A DNA stretch of 64,000 nt from Pseudomonas sp. HN11 (GTDB lineage Bacteria; Pseudomonadota; Gammaproteobacteria; Pseudomonadales; Pseudomonadaceae), in assembly GCF_021390155.1 (NCBI RefSeq), contig NZ_CP089985.1, positions 5,783,501 to 5,847,500 on the forward strand, written 5' to 3'. Under the pieces are notes generated by a model. The model saw only the letters and a list, made by a program, of their open reading frames with translations. It made no database searches and was not told the DNA's origin. Position 1 is the first letter of the stretch. The number at the start of each line of letters is the position of its first letter. The position numbers and the translations under genes are program-made. This document shows, piece after piece, positions 1 through 10,826 of this stretch.

Positions 1-1223
1 GCCTGCAAGCCGCCCTTGAGCGCGCCGAACAGCAAGCCCGGCAAATCTTGCCCCACGCCCTGCTCGACCTGCGCGACCAGCACGTCTCCAGCGATGTGGC
101 GGACTACCTGTCCCCCGAGCTCAACCAGCCGTTCCCGTCCCTGAGCGACTGCTACCAACTGCTGGGCGACGAATCCGCCGCCGTGCCCACGGACGAGCGC
201 CTGGTGAGCTGGGAAATCAGCCTCGGACTGACCCACGTCGAGCAGATCTACCTCAATAACGCCGGCGCCGAGCTGCGCCAGGCCCAGCGTTTCGTGTTCC
301 CCGGCGTCAACGTTACTGCCTATGACGGCAACGACAGCCAGACCCGCACCCTCGGCGGCAGCAACTTCGGCCAGCAAGGCGGTTTTGAGGTGATCAGCCG
401 CTTCGGCCTGGTCGGTGCCGCGCCACGCATCGCCGACGAAGCCCTGCAACTGCTGCTCGCGCCCAACACCCCCAACGGCCCGCGCGACCTGTTGCTGATG
501 CCTGACCAGATGATCCTGCAGATCCACGAATCCATCGGCCACCCGCTGGAACTGGACCGCATCCTCGGTGACGAGCGCAATTACGCCGGCACCAGTTTTG
601 TGAAGGCCAGCGACTTCGGCCATCTGCAATATGGCTCCAAGTTGCTCAACGTGACGTTCGACCCGGACATCCCCGAGCAACTCGCCAGCTACAGTCATGA
701 CGACGACGGCACGCCCGCCAGCAAGCAGTTCCTGATCCGCGAAGGGCTGCTGCTCAAACCGCTGGGCGGTGCGCTGTCGCAATTCCGTTCGGGCATGAAT
801 GGCGTGGCCAACAGCCGGGCCAGCAGTTGGAACCGTGCGCCCATCGACCGCATGGCCAACCTGAACATCGAAGCGGGCGACAAGAGCCTTGCGCAACTGA
901 TCGGCGGCATCGAAAACGGCATTCTGATGTCGACCAACCGTTCATGGTCCATCGACGATGCGCGCAATAAATTCCAGTTCGGCTGCGAATGGGGCCAACT
1001 GATCGAGAACGGCGAGCTGAAAGGCGTGGTGAAGAACCCCAACTACCGTGCCATTTCTGCCAACTTCTGGCGCAACCTCAGTGCGGTTGGCGATGCCAGC
1101 ACCTTCAAGGTCTTGGGCACGCCGAACTGCGGCAAAGGCGAACCCAACCAGGTGATCCGCGTTGGCCATGCGTCGCCGGCCTGCGTATTCAGTGATGTCG
1201 ACGTATTTGGGGGAGACGCCTGA
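1..1223 (+). CDS. TldD/PmbA family metalloprotease (TldD-type), 5' end outside window
   Basis: This is the C-terminal part (about 407 codons visible) of a TldD-type subunit of the TldD/TldE (PmbA) protease family, which trims peptides such as modified bacteriocin precursors and CcdA in E. coli. The reading frame is open through the left edge with no start codon, so the N-terminus lies outside the window. The diagnostic HExxxH zinc motif is present as HESIGH (about nt 525-542), followed by the usual glycine-rich C-terminal half (ILMSTNRSWSIDD region). The stop codon TGA overlaps the ATG of the next gene by one base, so the two are translationally coupled, as expected for a TldD-TldE heterodimer. 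It is not the canonical tldD sequence I would expect next to cafA, so this may be a second, paralogous pair. Family call is firm; substrate is unknown. Confidence 0.9.
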   Translation, partial: LQAALERAEQQARQILPHALLDLRDQHVSSDVADYLSPELNQPFPSLSDCYQLLGDESAAVPTDERLVSWEISLGLTHVEQIYLNNAGAELRQAQRFVFPGVNVTAYDGNDSQTRTLGGSNFGQQGGFEVISRFGLVGAAPRIADEALQLLLAPNTPNGPRDLLLMPDQMILQIHESIGHPLELDRILGDERNYAGTSFVKASDFGHLQYGSKLLNVTFDPDIPEQLASYSHDDDGTPASKQFLIREGLLLKPLGGALSQFRSGMNGVANSRASSWNRAPIDRMANLNIEAGDKSLAQLIGGIENGILMSTNRSWSIDDARNKFQFGCEWGQLIENGELKGVVKNPNYRAISANFWRNLSAVGDASTFKVLGTPNCGKGEPNQVIRVGHASPACVFSDVDVFGGDA

Positions 1224-2539
1224 TGAACAACTTCAAGGCACTGGTGGAATGGCTCAAGCAGGCCATCACCGCCAACGAACAATTCCACCTCGGCTATGCG
1301 GACGAAGCGTCCGAGTTCGTGCGTTTCAACCACGCCAAGGTGCGCCAGGCCGGCCAGGTGCAACAGGCCAGCCTCAACCTGAAACTGATCAACGATGGTC
1401 GCCACGCCGACCTGGGCATCACCCTAGCCGGCGAGCCCGAGCTGGACCGCCAACGTTTGGCCGATGGCCTGCAGCAATTGCGTGAAACCTTGCCGTTGCT
1501 GCCGCAGGATCCTTACCTGCTGCTCAATCACAACGCCTGGCAGAGCAACAACGAACAGACTCGGCCCTTGCCGGCATTGGCCCAAGTGCTGCAAGACATC
1601 AGCCAGGCAGCAGAAGGCGTCGATCTGGTGGGTTTTTATGCCGCCGGCCCTATCAGCCGTGGCTTTGCCAGCTCCGACGGCGCCTTCGGCTGGCACCGTG
1701 CCAATAGCTTTAACTTCGATTTCAGCCTGTTCCACGCCAATGGCGAAGCCGTGAAGGCCAGCTACGCCGGGCACACCTGGGACAGCGCCGAGTTCGCCGC
1801 GCGCTTCCAGCAGGCCCGCGAGCAGCTTGAGTTCCTCGGCCGTCCACTGCACAAACTGGCGCCCGGACAATACCGCGCCTACCTCGCCCCGGCGGCGATT
1901 GAAGAAATCATCAGCATCATCACCTGGGGCGGGTTTTCCGCCCAGGCCATCGCCAGCAAAGGCAGCTCGCTGCAAAAGCTGTATGCCGGTGAACAGTCCC
2001 TGAGCCCGCTGGTGACATTGACTGAACAGATCAGCGGCTCCCTGAGCCAGGCGTTTTCCACCGAAGGTTACCCACGCGGCGACGTCACGCTGATCAAGGC
2101 GGGGAAAGCCGACGGCCAGTTGATCAACTCGCGCAGCGCCGCCGAATACGGTTTGAGCACCAACGGTGCAAGCAGTGATGAATCGCCCAGCGCCTTGCAG
2201 ATGGCCGCCGGCAGCCTGGCCCAGGCCGATATCCTCAAGCAGTTGGGCACCGGGCTGTACATCAGCAACCTGTGGTACCTGAACTATTCGGACCTGCCGG
2301 CGGCACGCCTGACCGGCATGACGCGCTTTGCCACATTTTGGGTGGAAGACGGCGAGATCAAGGCGCCGGTCAGCACCATGCGTTTTGATGACAGCGTCTA
2401 TAACCTGCTCGGTTCGCAGTTGGAAACCCTGACCGCTGATCGGGAACTGCTGTTGTCGGCCAGTACTTACAGCCAGCGCAACACCGCCTCCAACCTGTTG
2501 CCGGGGGCCTTGGTAAAACGCCTGACCCTGACCCTGTAA
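1223..2539 (+). CDS. TldE/PmbA-like partner protease subunit
   Basis: A 438-residue protein of the PmbA/TldE family, the partner lacking the HExxxH zinc site. No zinc-binding HExxH-type motif is visible, and the family's C-terminal signature is recognisable ([10 protein letters not shown] end, central Gly/Ser-rich segment around residues 240-320). In the known family the TldD subunit carries the metal and TldE is the non-catalytic partner, and both are needed for activity. The gene starts inside the stop codon of the upstream TldD-like gene (TGATG overlap), so expression is coupled one to one. A hairpin follows directly after the stop. The peptide substrate cannot be told from this window because no bacteriocin precursor or maturation gene is nearby. 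Confidence 0.88.
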   Translation: MNNFKALVEWLKQAITANEQFHLGYADEASEFVRFNHAKVRQAGQVQQASLNLKLINDGRHADLGITLAGEPELDRQRLADGLQQLRETLPLLPQDPYLLLNHNAWQSNNEQTRPLPALAQVLQDISQAAEGVDLVGFYAAGPISRGFASSDGAFGWHRANSFNFDFSLFHANGEAVKASYAGHTWDSAEFAARFQQAREQLEFLGRPLHKLAPGQYRAYLAPAAIEEIISIITWGGFSAQAIASKGSSLQKLYAGEQSLSPLVTLTEQISGSLSQAFSTEGYPRGDVTLIKAGKADGQLINSRSAAEYGLSTNGASSDESPSALQMAAGSLAQADILKQLGTGLYISNLWYLNYSDLPAARLTGMTRFATFWVEDGEIKAPVSTMRFDDSVYNLLGSQLETLTADRELLLSASTYSQRNTASNLLPGALVKRLTLTL

Positions 2540-2546
2540 GCTTCTT

Positions 2547-2580
2547 ACGCCTGTAGACATGGCTCTTCCTACAGGCGTTT
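2547..2580 (+). terminator. Inverted repeat after the TldD/TldE pair, probable terminator
   Basis: Perfect 10-bp arms ACGCCTGTAG (2547-2556) and CTACAGGCGT (2569-2578) around a 12-base loop, followed by only a short T run. It starts 8 bases after the stop codon of the upstream gene. The weak T tract makes factor-independent termination likely but not certain. Confidence 0.55.
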
Positions 2581-2669
2581 CATCTCCTCCGCAGGACACC
2601 TTCCTTTCCTCCAAAATCCTCGTTATAAGGGTTAATGGCATCCCGCCACCCCACCCACGAGAGCACGAC

Positions 2670-2689
2670 CTTGCCCGGGATAGGGCAAG
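2670..2689 (+). promoter_or_regulatory. Perfect 7-bp inverted repeat just ahead of the RhlA-like gene's RBS
   Basis: CTTGCCC (2670-2676), six-base spacer GGGATA, GGGCAAG (2683-2689). It ends two bases before the GGAG ribosome binding site (2692-2695) and 13 bases before the ATG at 2703. As DNA it could be an operator; as RNA it would be a stable hairpin abutting the RBS. It is not a las/rhl-type lux box, because the CT-N12-AG spacing is not met. Confidence 0.5.
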
Positions 2690-2702
2690 CTGGAGCGTTG
2701 AC

Positions 2703-3551
2703 ATGAACCATGGAAGTTTTGTCATTGAGAAGCTGTTCAAGCACTACAACGTTCATGTTGAGCAACTAGGAAACGATTCTGGAAAGAAGACCGTCTTGAT
2801 GGTCAATGGCGCGCTGTCCACCACGCGTTCCTTCGCTCGCACCAGCAAATGCCTGGCCGAGCACTTCAATGTATTGCTGTTCGACCTGCCGTTCTCCGGC
2901 TATTCCCGCGAACACAACACTGACTTGGACCTGGTCACCAAGGACGATGAGGTGCAGATGCTGCGCGCCCTGGTTGAACGCTTCGAAGTTAACCACCTGG
3001 TGTCGGCCTCCTGGGGAGGCATCTCCACGTTGCTGACCCTGGCGCACAACCCGCCCTCCATTGAAAGCTCCGTGGTGATGGCCCTAGCGCCCAACCTCAA
3101 CCAGGCCATGCTCGACTATGTGGAGCGCGTACGCGTACTGATCGAGGCGGATGACAAGTCTGCCGTCGGCCACTTGCTCAATGAAACCGTAGGCAAATAC
3201 CTGTCGCCCCGACTCAAGCGCAACAACCACCGTCACCTGTCGACCATGGCCACCACCGAATACCGCCAGGCACGCTTTCATATCCACCAGGTGCTGGCCT
3301 TGGGCGATGGCAATTACCTGCCGGCACTCCGGCAGATTGAAACGCCGGTGCACTTCCTCAATGGAGCCTTGGACGAATACACCCCCGCCGCCGAGGCCCA
3401 GTCGTTCAAGCAGTACGTGGGGCGCAGCAGCTTTGCCGTGGCCGAACAGACTGGTCACTTGCTCGACCTTGAATCCAGCGAAGCCGCCGCGGCGGTGCAC
3501 CGTGAACTGCTGGATTTCCTGGTGGGAAAACACACGACGGATGGCGCATAA
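2703..3551 (+). CDS. RhlA-like 3-(3-hydroxyalkanoyloxy)alkanoic acid synthase (RhlA/PhaG family)
   Basis: A 282-residue alpha/beta-hydrolase-fold acyltransferase. The start at 2703 is chosen because GGAG lies 7 bases upstream and the protein then aligns from its N-terminus with RhlA; longer versions of the frame would begin inside the upstream terminator. RhlA joins two 3-hydroxyacyl groups from ACP to make the lipid part of rhamnolipids (HAA); PhaG is the related transacylase feeding polyhydroxyalkanoate synthesis. The sequence is nearer RhlA by eye: [16 protein letters not shown]-like [18 protein letters not shown] (nucleophile Ser about residue 103), [18 protein letters not shown], then DEYT and GHLLDLES holding the acid and His. 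No rhlB rhamnosyltransferase and no rhlR/rhlI are in the window, so HAA rather than rhamnolipid is the likely product. An MFS exporter gene follows 35 bases downstream. Lipid specificity is inferred. Confidence 0.85.
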   Translation: MNHGSFVIEKLFKHYNVHVEQLGNDSGKKTVLMVNGALSTTRSFARTSKCLAEHFNVLLFDLPFSGYSREHNTDLDLVTKDDEVQMLRALVERFEVNHLVSASWGGISTLLTLAHNPPSIESSVVMALAPNLNQAMLDYVERVRVLIEADDKSAVGHLLNETVGKYLSPRLKRNNHRHLSTMATTEYRQARFHIHQVLALGDGNYLPALRQIETPVHFLNGALDEYTPAAEAQSFKQYVGRSSFAVAEQTGHLLDLESSEAAAAVHRELLDFLVGKHTTDGA

Positions 3552-3586
3552 TCGGCAACACATAGCCTGCTAACAAAAGGTTTTCC

Positions 3587-5014
3587 ATGCCGAACCGTGT
3601 CCCGCTCGATGCCAAAACCGCCCGCTGGCTCCCCTGGGTGGTTGCGATTGCCTTCTTCATGCAGTCGCTGGACGGGACGATCCTCAACACGGCATTGCCG
3701 GCCATGGCCCGGGACCTCGCGGAAAACCCGCTGCGCATGCAGGGCGTGGTGATCGCGTACATGCTCACCGTCGCCCTGCTGATCCCGGCTTCGGGCTGGA
3801 TCGCTGACCGCTTCGGCACCAAGAAAATCTTTTTTGGCGCAATCATGCTGTTCAGCATTGGCTCGCTGCTGTGTGCCTTGTCCAGCAGCTTGACCATGCT
3901 GGTGGGCGCACGGGTGATCCAAGGCCTGGGAGGTGCGCTGATGTTGCCCGTGGGACGGCTGGTGGTGTTGCGTGCGTATCCGCGCTCCGAACTGGTGCGC
4001 ATCATGGGTTTCATCACCATCCCCGGACTGCTTGGCCCACTGCTCGGCCCGACCATGGGCGGCTGGATGGTGCAATACCTGACGTGGCACTGGATCTTCC
4101 TGATCAACCTGCCGGTGGGCATGATCGGCTGCTATGCCGTGTGGAAATTCATCCCCGACCTGCGCGGCAGTGAGCGCACGCGCTTCGACGGGATCGGCTT
4201 CCTGCTGTTTGGCGCGGCGATGGTACTGATCACCATCGCCATGGAAGGCCTGGGCGAACTCCACTTACCGCACCTGCGGGTGATGTTGCTGCTGTTCGGC
4301 GGCCTCGCGTGCCTGGCGGCGTATTGGCTGCGGGCCGGGCATATCGATAATCCACTGTTCTCGCCGGTCTTGTTCAAGACCCGCACCTTCGCCGTGGGCA
4401 TCCTTGGCAATCTGTTTGCGCGGTTGGGCAGCGGCGCCTTGCCGTTCCTGGTGCCGCTGTTGTTACAGGTGGCGCTGGGTTATTCACCGTCGGAAGCCGG
4501 CATGAGCATGTTGCCCCTGGCGGCGGCGGCGATGTTTGCCAAATCCGTGGCACGCCCGCTGATCGAGCGCCTGGGCTATCGCATCGTGTTGACCGGCAAC
4601 ACCCTGGCCCTGGGCATCATGCTGGCGAGCATGGGCCTGGTCACGGAACACACGCCCTACCCGCTTCTGCTCGGGATGCTGGCAGTGCTGGGGGCGATCA
4701 ACTCGCTGCAATTTACCGCGATGAACACCGTCACCCTGATCGACCTGGATGACGCCCAGGCCAGCAGCGGCAACAGTTTGCTGTCGGTGGTGGCGCAGTT
4801 GTCGTTGAGCCTCGGGGTCGCCTGCGCGGGTGCACTGCTTGGCGGGTTCACCGCCGAAACCGGCAACGACGGCGTCAGCACGGTACTGGGCGCGTTTCAG
4901 CTGACCTTCCTCACCGTGGGCATCATGGCGATGCTGGCGGCGGCGATCTTCCTGCAACTGTCGCCAAAAGACGGCAAACGCGCAGCCAGCCCGGAGCAGC
5001 ATATTGAGCATTGA
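3587..5014 (+). CDS. MFS drug:H+ antiporter, DHA2/EmrB-QacA (MdtD-like) type
   Basis: A 475-residue inner-membrane transporter rich in hydrophobic segments, matching the 14-helix DHA2 branch of the major facilitator superfamily. Visible signatures: the N-terminal DGTILNTALPAMA segment (DHA2 motif D1, residues about 25-38), motif A as GWIADRFGTKK (about 68-78), and motif C-like GLLGPLLGPTMGGWM (about 144-158). Such proteins export lipophilic compounds in exchange for protons, and this one resembles MdtD. It begins 35 bases after the RhlA-like gene with no terminator between them, so the two are probably one transcript. Transporters of this superfamily accompany rhl genes in P. aeruginosa (PA1131-rhlC) and Burkholderia, so export of the HAA surfactant is a reasonable but untested inference. 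Confidence 0.88.
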   Translation: MPNRVPLDAKTARWLPWVVAIAFFMQSLDGTILNTALPAMARDLAENPLRMQGVVIAYMLTVALLIPASGWIADRFGTKKIFFGAIMLFSIGSLLCALSSSLTMLVGARVIQGLGGALMLPVGRLVVLRAYPRSELVRIMGFITIPGLLGPLLGPTMGGWMVQYLTWHWIFLINLPVGMIGCYAVWKFIPDLRGSERTRFDGIGFLLFGAAMVLITIAMEGLGELHLPHLRVMLLLFGGLACLAAYWLRAGHIDNPLFSPVLFKTRTFAVGILGNLFARLGSGALPFLVPLLLQVALGYSPSEAGMSMLPLAAAAMFAKSVARPLIERLGYRIVLTGNTLALGIMLASMGLVTEHTPYPLLLGMLAVLGAINSLQFTAMNTVTLIDLDDAQASSGNSLLSVVAQLSLSLGVACAGALLGGFTAETGNDGVSTVLGAFQLTFLTVGIMAMLAAAIFLQLSPKDGKRAASPEQHIEH

Positions 5015-5017
5015 GGC

Positions 5018-5063
5018 AGCTGCAAGCTTCAAGCCTTAAGCTTCAAGCTTGCCGCTTGCAGCT
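5018..5063. repeat. Heptad (7-bp period) CAAGCTN/AGCTTGN repeat tract
   Basis: The stretch reads as successive 7-mers GCAAGCT, TCAAGCC, TTAAGCT, TCAAGCT, TGCCGCT, TGCAGCT. The outer parts (GCTGCAAGC and GCTTGCAGC) are inverted copies and can fold back. The same 7-bp-period family recurs at 35578-35698, 37293-37330 and 37417-37450. It lies between the MFS gene and dbpA and may act as a terminator-like hairpin. Confidence 0.6.
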
Positions 5064-5164
5064 CATAACTTACCGCTGGCCCCTTACGCCTCGTCGAGAA
5101 CATACAAATAAACCCGAGGGGGCCTGTTACACTGCGCGACATTTTGTTTTGCAGAGCCAGTCCC

Positions 5165-6550
<1,386 letters not shown>

Positions 6551-6610
6551 GAACGCCACCGCTCCTACATTTGAACGCGTTTCAAATCAGATTCTTGTGA
6601 GGACACCGTT

Positions 6611-7789
6611 TTGCGCTCGACCGAAGTTGTGATCATTGGCGCCGGCGCCGCAGGCTTGATGTGCGCACTGACCGCCGCCGGACGTGGGCGCAAGGTGATG
6701 TTGATCGACCACGCGAACAAGGCCGGCAAGAAGATCCTGATGTCCGGCGGTGGCCGTTGCAACTTCACCAATATGTACACCGAGCCGGCCAACTTCCTCT
6801 CGCACAATGCACACTTCTGCAAGTCCGCCCTGGCGCGCTACACCCAGTGGGACTTTATCGGGCTGGTGGCCAAGCACGGCGTGCCGTACCACGAGAAGAA
6901 GCTCGGCCAGCTGTTCTGCGATAACAAGTCCAGCGACATCCTCGGCATGCTGCTCGACGAGTGCATCCAGACGGGCGTCAGCCTGCACCTGGACACCTCC
7001 ATCGAGGAAATCGCCAAGCTCGACAGCGGTTATCAGTTGCAGACCACCCTGGGTGAGCTGCGCTGTGAATCCCTGGTGATCGCCACCGGCGGCCTGTCGA
7101 TTCCTACGCTGGGCGCCACCGGTTTTGGTTATCAGGTAGCCAAGCAATTCGGCCACGAATTGCTGCCGACCCGCGCCGGGCTGGTACCGTTCACCATCAC
7201 CGATCAGCTCAAGGACTTGTGCGGCGAGTTGTCGGGCACGTCGGTGGATTGCCTGGTGAGCTGCAACGGCCAGAGCTTTCGCGAAAACATCCTGTTCACT
7301 CACCGTGGCCTGAGTGGGCCTGCGATCCTGCAGATTTCTTCGTATTGGGAATCCGGCGACATGGTGCAGATCAACCTGCTGCCCGACCACGACGCTCACA
7401 CCTGGCTGCAACAGCAACAGGTCGAGCGCCCCAACAGCGAGCTGAAAACCCTGCTGGGCGAGATCTTCACCAAAAAAATGGCCAACCTGCTGGCGGAGAA
7501 CTGGTTCGCGTCCAAGCCGATGAAGCAGTACACCCACGCCGAAATTGCCGACATCGCGCAAAAACTCGGCAACTGGCAATTGGTGCCAGCAGGCACCGAG
7601 GGTTATCGCACAGCGGAAGTCACACTGGGTGGCGTGGACACGCGGGAAGTGTCGTCCAAGACCATGGAGTCGCTGAAAAGCCCTGGCCTTTACTTCATCG
7701 GCGAGGTGCTGGATGTGACCGGCCACCTGGGCGGCTTCAACTTCCAGTGGGCGTGGGCTTCAGGTTACGCGGCGGCGCAGTACGTCTGA
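6611..7789 (+). CDS. FAD-dependent oxidoreductase, HI0933/YhiN family
   Basis: A 392-residue flavoprotein of the HI0933/YhiN family of predicted Rossmann-fold dehydrogenases. The N-terminal dinucleotide fold VVIIGAGAAGLMCALTAA (residues 6-23) binds FAD. The family's SGGGRCNFTN box follows at about 47-56, an internal ATGGLS segment at about 160, and the C-terminal GEVLDVTGHLGGFNFQWAWASG closes the FAD site. Translation begins at a TTG (6611) supported by a GAGGA about ten bases upstream. Members are widespread in bacteria and their substrate is not established, so only the cofactor can be stated. It follows dbpA by about 60 bases and may share its transcript. Confidence 0.85.
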   Translation: MRSTEVVIIGAGAAGLMCALTAAGRGRKVMLIDHANKAGKKILMSGGGRCNFTNMYTEPANFLSHNAHFCKSALARYTQWDFIGLVAKHGVPYHEKKLGQLFCDNKSSDILGMLLDECIQTGVSLHLDTSIEEIAKLDSGYQLQTTLGELRCESLVIATGGLSIPTLGATGFGYQVAKQFGHELLPTRAGLVPFTITDQLKDLCGELSGTSVDCLVSCNGQSFRENILFTHRGLSGPAILQISSYWESGDMVQINLLPDHDAHTWLQQQQVERPNSELKTLLGEIFTKKMANLLAENWFASKPMKQYTHAEIADIAQKLGNWQLVPAGTEGYRTAEVTLGGVDTREVSSKTMESLKSPGLYFIGEVLDVTGHLGGFNFQWAWASGYAAAQYV

Positions 7790-7894
7790 TCGCCGCAGTG
7801 GAATAAATTTTGCTGTTGGATGTGATCGCTACGCTTGCCGTGGCGTCCTTGATAGCTCAATTTAGCGGCATCGTCCCGGAAGACTCCAGACTTC

Positions 7895-10078
7895 ATGTCA
7901 TCGACCTCGTTCAAGCAGTCCATGCGGCGCCTGTGGGCGCTGGATAAATTCAGCTACAGCATCCGGGTGTTCATCGCCCTCACCGGCAGCATGGCGCTGT
8001 GCTGGTATCAGGATGAAATGACGCTGCTGATCCCGCTGTTCCTGGGGATTATCGCCAGCGCCCTGGCCGAGACCGATGACAGCTGGCAAGGTCGCCTCAA
8101 CGCCCTGGCGGTAACATTGGTGTGTTTCAGCATTGCCGCGCTGTCGGTGGAGCTGCTGTTCCCCTATCCCTGGATCTTCGCGATTTCCCTGGCCTTGGCC
8201 ACTTTCTGCCTGACCATGCTCGGCGCCTTGGGCGAGCGTTATGGCGCGATTGCGTCGGCGACGCTGATCCTGTCGGTGTACACCATGATCGGCGTGGACC
8301 AGCGCGGTGGTGCCGTTTCCGATTTCTGGCATGAACCGCTGCTGCTGGTCGCCGGCGCCGCCTGGTATGGCGCGCTGTCGGTGTTGTGGCAGGCGCTGTT
8401 TTCCAACCAGCCGGTGCAGCAGAGCCTGGCGCGGTTGTTCCGCGAACTGGGGCGTTACCTCAAGCTCAAGTCGTCATTGTTCGAGCCGATCCGCCAACTG
8501 GATGTGGAAGCGCGGCGCCTGGAACTGGCCCAGCAAAATGGCCGGGTGGTGGCAGCGCTGAACGCCGCGAAGGAAATCATCCTGCACCGCGTGGGCAATG
8601 GTCGACCAGGCTCGAAGGTCAGCCGCTACCTCAAACTGTACTTCCTGGCCCAGGACATTCACGAACGCGCCAGCTCGTCCCACTACCCCTACAACGCCCT
8701 GGCCGAAGCGTTCTTCCACAGTGATGTGCTGTTCCGCTGCCAGCGCCTGCTGCGCCAACAGGGCAAGGCTTGCCAAGCCTTGGCCGAGTCGATCCAGCTG
8801 CGTCAGCCGTTCGTCTATGACGACAGCTTCGCCGAGGCTTTGGGCGATTTGAACGCTTCCTTGGAACACCTGCGCATCCAGAGCAACCCGGCCTGGCGTG
8901 GCCTGCTGCGTTCGTTGCGTGCGCTGGCCGCCAACCTGTCCACACTCGACCGCCTGCTGGGTGACGCCAGCAACCCCGACAGCCTGGCGGATGCCACCGA
9001 CAGCAACCTGCTGGACCGTGCCCCGCGCAACCTCAAAGAGATGTGGACGCGCCTGCGCACGCAAATGACGCCGACGTCGCTGCTGTTCCGCCATGCCTTG
9101 CGCCTGTCCCTGGCGTTGACCGTCGGCTACGGCATGTTGCATGCGATCCACGCGTCCCAGGGCTACTGGATCATCCTCACCACACTATTTGTTTGCCAGC
9201 CGAACTACGGCGCTACACGGCGCAAGCTCGGCCAACGGATCATCGGCACCGCCATCGGCCTCACCGTGGCCTGGGCGCTGTTTGACCTGTTCCCGAGCCC
9301 TCTGGTGCAGTCGATGTTCGCCATTGCCGCCGGCCTGGTGTTCTTTATCAACCGCACCACCCGCTATACCCTGGCCACCGCCGCCATTACCTTGATGGTA
9401 CTGTTCTGCTTCAACCAGGTCGGTGACGGCTACGGGCTGTTCCTGCCACGCCTGTTCGATACCTTGCTCGGCAGCTTGATTGCAGGCCTGGCGGTATTCC
9501 TGTTCCTGCCGGACTGGCAAGGCCGCCGCCTGAACAAAGTGTTGGCCAATACCCTGACCTGCAACAGCATCTACCTGCGCCAGATCATGCAGCAATACGC
9601 CGCCGGCAAGAGTGACGACCTGGCCTACCGCCTCGCCCGACGCAACGCGCACAACGCCGATGCGGCATTGTCGACTACCCTGGCGAATATGCTGATGGAG
9701 CCAGGACACTTCCGTAAGGAAGCGGACGTAGGCTTCCGCTTCCTGGTGCTCTCGCACACTTTGCTCAGTTACCTGTCAGGGTTGGGCGCGCACCGCGAAA
9801 CCCAATTGCCGGCCGAGGTGCGTGAGCATTTGATCGATGGTGCTGGCAAAACCTTGGCGGCAAGTATCGATGAAATCGCTACCGGGCTGGCGAACAAGCA
9901 GCCGATTGCAATCCAGAGTGATGCCGAGGAGGCACTGGCAGCAGACCTGGAACAGATGCCGGACGAAGTTGATGAAGGGCAGCGATTGGTGCAAACGCAG
10001 TTGGCGTTGATTTGTCGGCAGCTGGGGCCGTTACGCACGTTGGCGGCGCATCTGATCAAGGACACCAGCGCGGCTTAG
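7895..10078 (+). CDS. yccS: YccS/YhfK family integral membrane protein (FUSC-like transporter)
   Basis: A 727-residue inner-membrane protein of the YccS family. It has two blocks of transmembrane helices, roughly residues 20-160 and 395-520, separated by a cytoplasmic region rich in Arg/Glu, and ends with a long soluble C-terminal domain. This duplicated six-helix arrangement is the FUSC fold, related to aromatic-acid efflux proteins such as AaeB. Recognisable stretches are FIALTGSMALCWYQ near the first helix and GYWIILTTLFVCQPNYGATRRKLGQRIIGT at the start of the second block, the latter being the family's most conserved segment. The transported substrate is unknown. The region before it (7790-7894) holds no other gene. 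Confidence 0.88.
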   Translation: MSSTSFKQSMRRLWALDKFSYSIRVFIALTGSMALCWYQDEMTLLIPLFLGIIASALAETDDSWQGRLNALAVTLVCFSIAALSVELLFPYPWIFAISLALATFCLTMLGALGERYGAIASATLILSVYTMIGVDQRGGAVSDFWHEPLLLVAGAAWYGALSVLWQALFSNQPVQQSLARLFRELGRYLKLKSSLFEPIRQLDVEARRLELAQQNGRVVAALNAAKEIILHRVGNGRPGSKVSRYLKLYFLAQDIHERASSSHYPYNALAEAFFHSDVLFRCQRLLRQQGKACQALAESIQLRQPFVYDDSFAEALGDLNASLEHLRIQSNPAWRGLLRSLRALAANLSTLDRLLGDASNPDSLADATDSNLLDRAPRNLKEMWTRLRTQMTPTSLLFRHALRLSLALTVGYGMLHAIHASQGYWIILTTLFVCQPNYGATRRKLGQRIIGTAIGLTVAWALFDLFPSPLVQSMFAIAAGLVFFINRTTRYTLATAAITLMVLFCFNQVGDGYGLFLPRLFDTLLGSLIAGLAVFLFLPDWQGRRLNKVLANTLTCNSIYLRQIMQQYAAGKSDDLAYRLARRNAHNADAALSTTLANMLMEPGHFRKEADVGFRFLVLSHTLLSYLSGLGAHRETQLPAEVREHLIDGAGKTLAASIDEIATGLANKQPIAIQSDAEEALAADLEQMPDEVDEGQRLVQTQLALICRQLGPLRTLAAHLIKDTSAA

Positions 10079-10082
10079 GCCG

Positions 10083-10826
10083 CTACATCCCATGCTGCTT
10101 CATCAACCGCGCATAACTGCCATCGGCCTTCATCTTGGCAATCTCCCGGTCAAAGCTGGCGACGATCTGTTCATGCTCCGGATTCTTCAGGCTCACCAAG
10201 ATATGCAGGCTGTTTTCACTCAGCGCCTTGGGTAAAAACTCCACCGCATTGCGTACCCTCGCCGACTCGCGGGACAAGTAATAACGCGCCACATATTCAT
10301 CCTCCACGGTCAGCCGCACCCGCTGCGCCGCGAGCATGCGCACCGCCATGGCGAAGTTATGCACCGGCACTTTCTGTAACTGCGCATCGCCATCGAACGC
10401 CGCCGAATAGGCGTACCCGCGCACCACGGCGATGGGGTAGTCGTGCAATTGCTCAAGGTTCTGGAACTCGATGGGATCGTCACGGCGCTTGATGAAACGC
10501 ACGCGGTTGAGCAGATACTCGCCGGAGAATTGCCCCAGTTGTGTGCGCGCTTCGTCGTACCAGGCGTTCACCAATACGTCATAACGACCGTCGCCCACGC
10601 CCATCAACGCCCGGGCCCAAGGCACCTGTTCGAAATCACTGGCATAACCCGCGCGGGCCAGGGCGGTACTGACGATATCGGTGGCCAGCCCGCCGTTGAT
10701 CAACGTGGCGTCAGTAAAGGGTGGCCAGGCATCCGCTACCAGGCGCAGACGCTGTGCAAGAGCCGGCTGGGCCAGCAACAACACTCCAATCAAAGCAACG
10801 GCACGAGAGAATCGCGGCATGCTCAA
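10083..10826 (-). CDS. Periplasmic solute-binding protein, family 3 (orphan)
   Basis: A 247-residue secreted protein of the SBP_bac_3 fold. A signal peptide is clear at the N-terminus (MSMPRFSRAVALIGVLLLAQ, cleavage after PALA), followed by RLRLVADAWPPFT, the typical first strand of these two-lobed binding proteins, and GLATDIVSTALARAGY. No permease or ATPase gene adjoins it, so it is an orphan rather than part of a visible ABC operon. Many such orphans in Pseudomonas have no assigned ligand. Its 3' end meets the convergent yccS-like gene with only 4 bases between. A similar orphan lies at 39537-40328. Confidence 0.82.
   Translation of the reverse strand: MSMPRFSRAVALIGVLLLAQPALAQRLRLVADAWPPFTDATLINGGLATDIVSTALARAGYASDFEQVPWARALMGVGDGRYDVLVNAWYDEARTQLGQFSGEYLLNRVRFIKRRDDPIEFQNLEQLHDYPIAVVRGYAYSAAFDGDAQLQKVPVHNFAMAVRMLAAQRVRLTVEDEYVARYYLSRESARVRNAVEFLPKALSENSLHILVSLKNPEHEQIVASFDREIAKMKADGSYARLMKQHGM

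Noticed and set aside
2670..2689. lux/las-rhl box before the RhlA-like gene
   Set aside because: The dyad is perfect but its spacing does not fit CT-N12-AG, and no LuxR-type gene is in the window.
2559..2702. Longer start of the RhlA-like gene
   Set aside because: It begins inside the upstream terminator-like hairpin and has no alignment support; the ATG at 2703 has an RBS.
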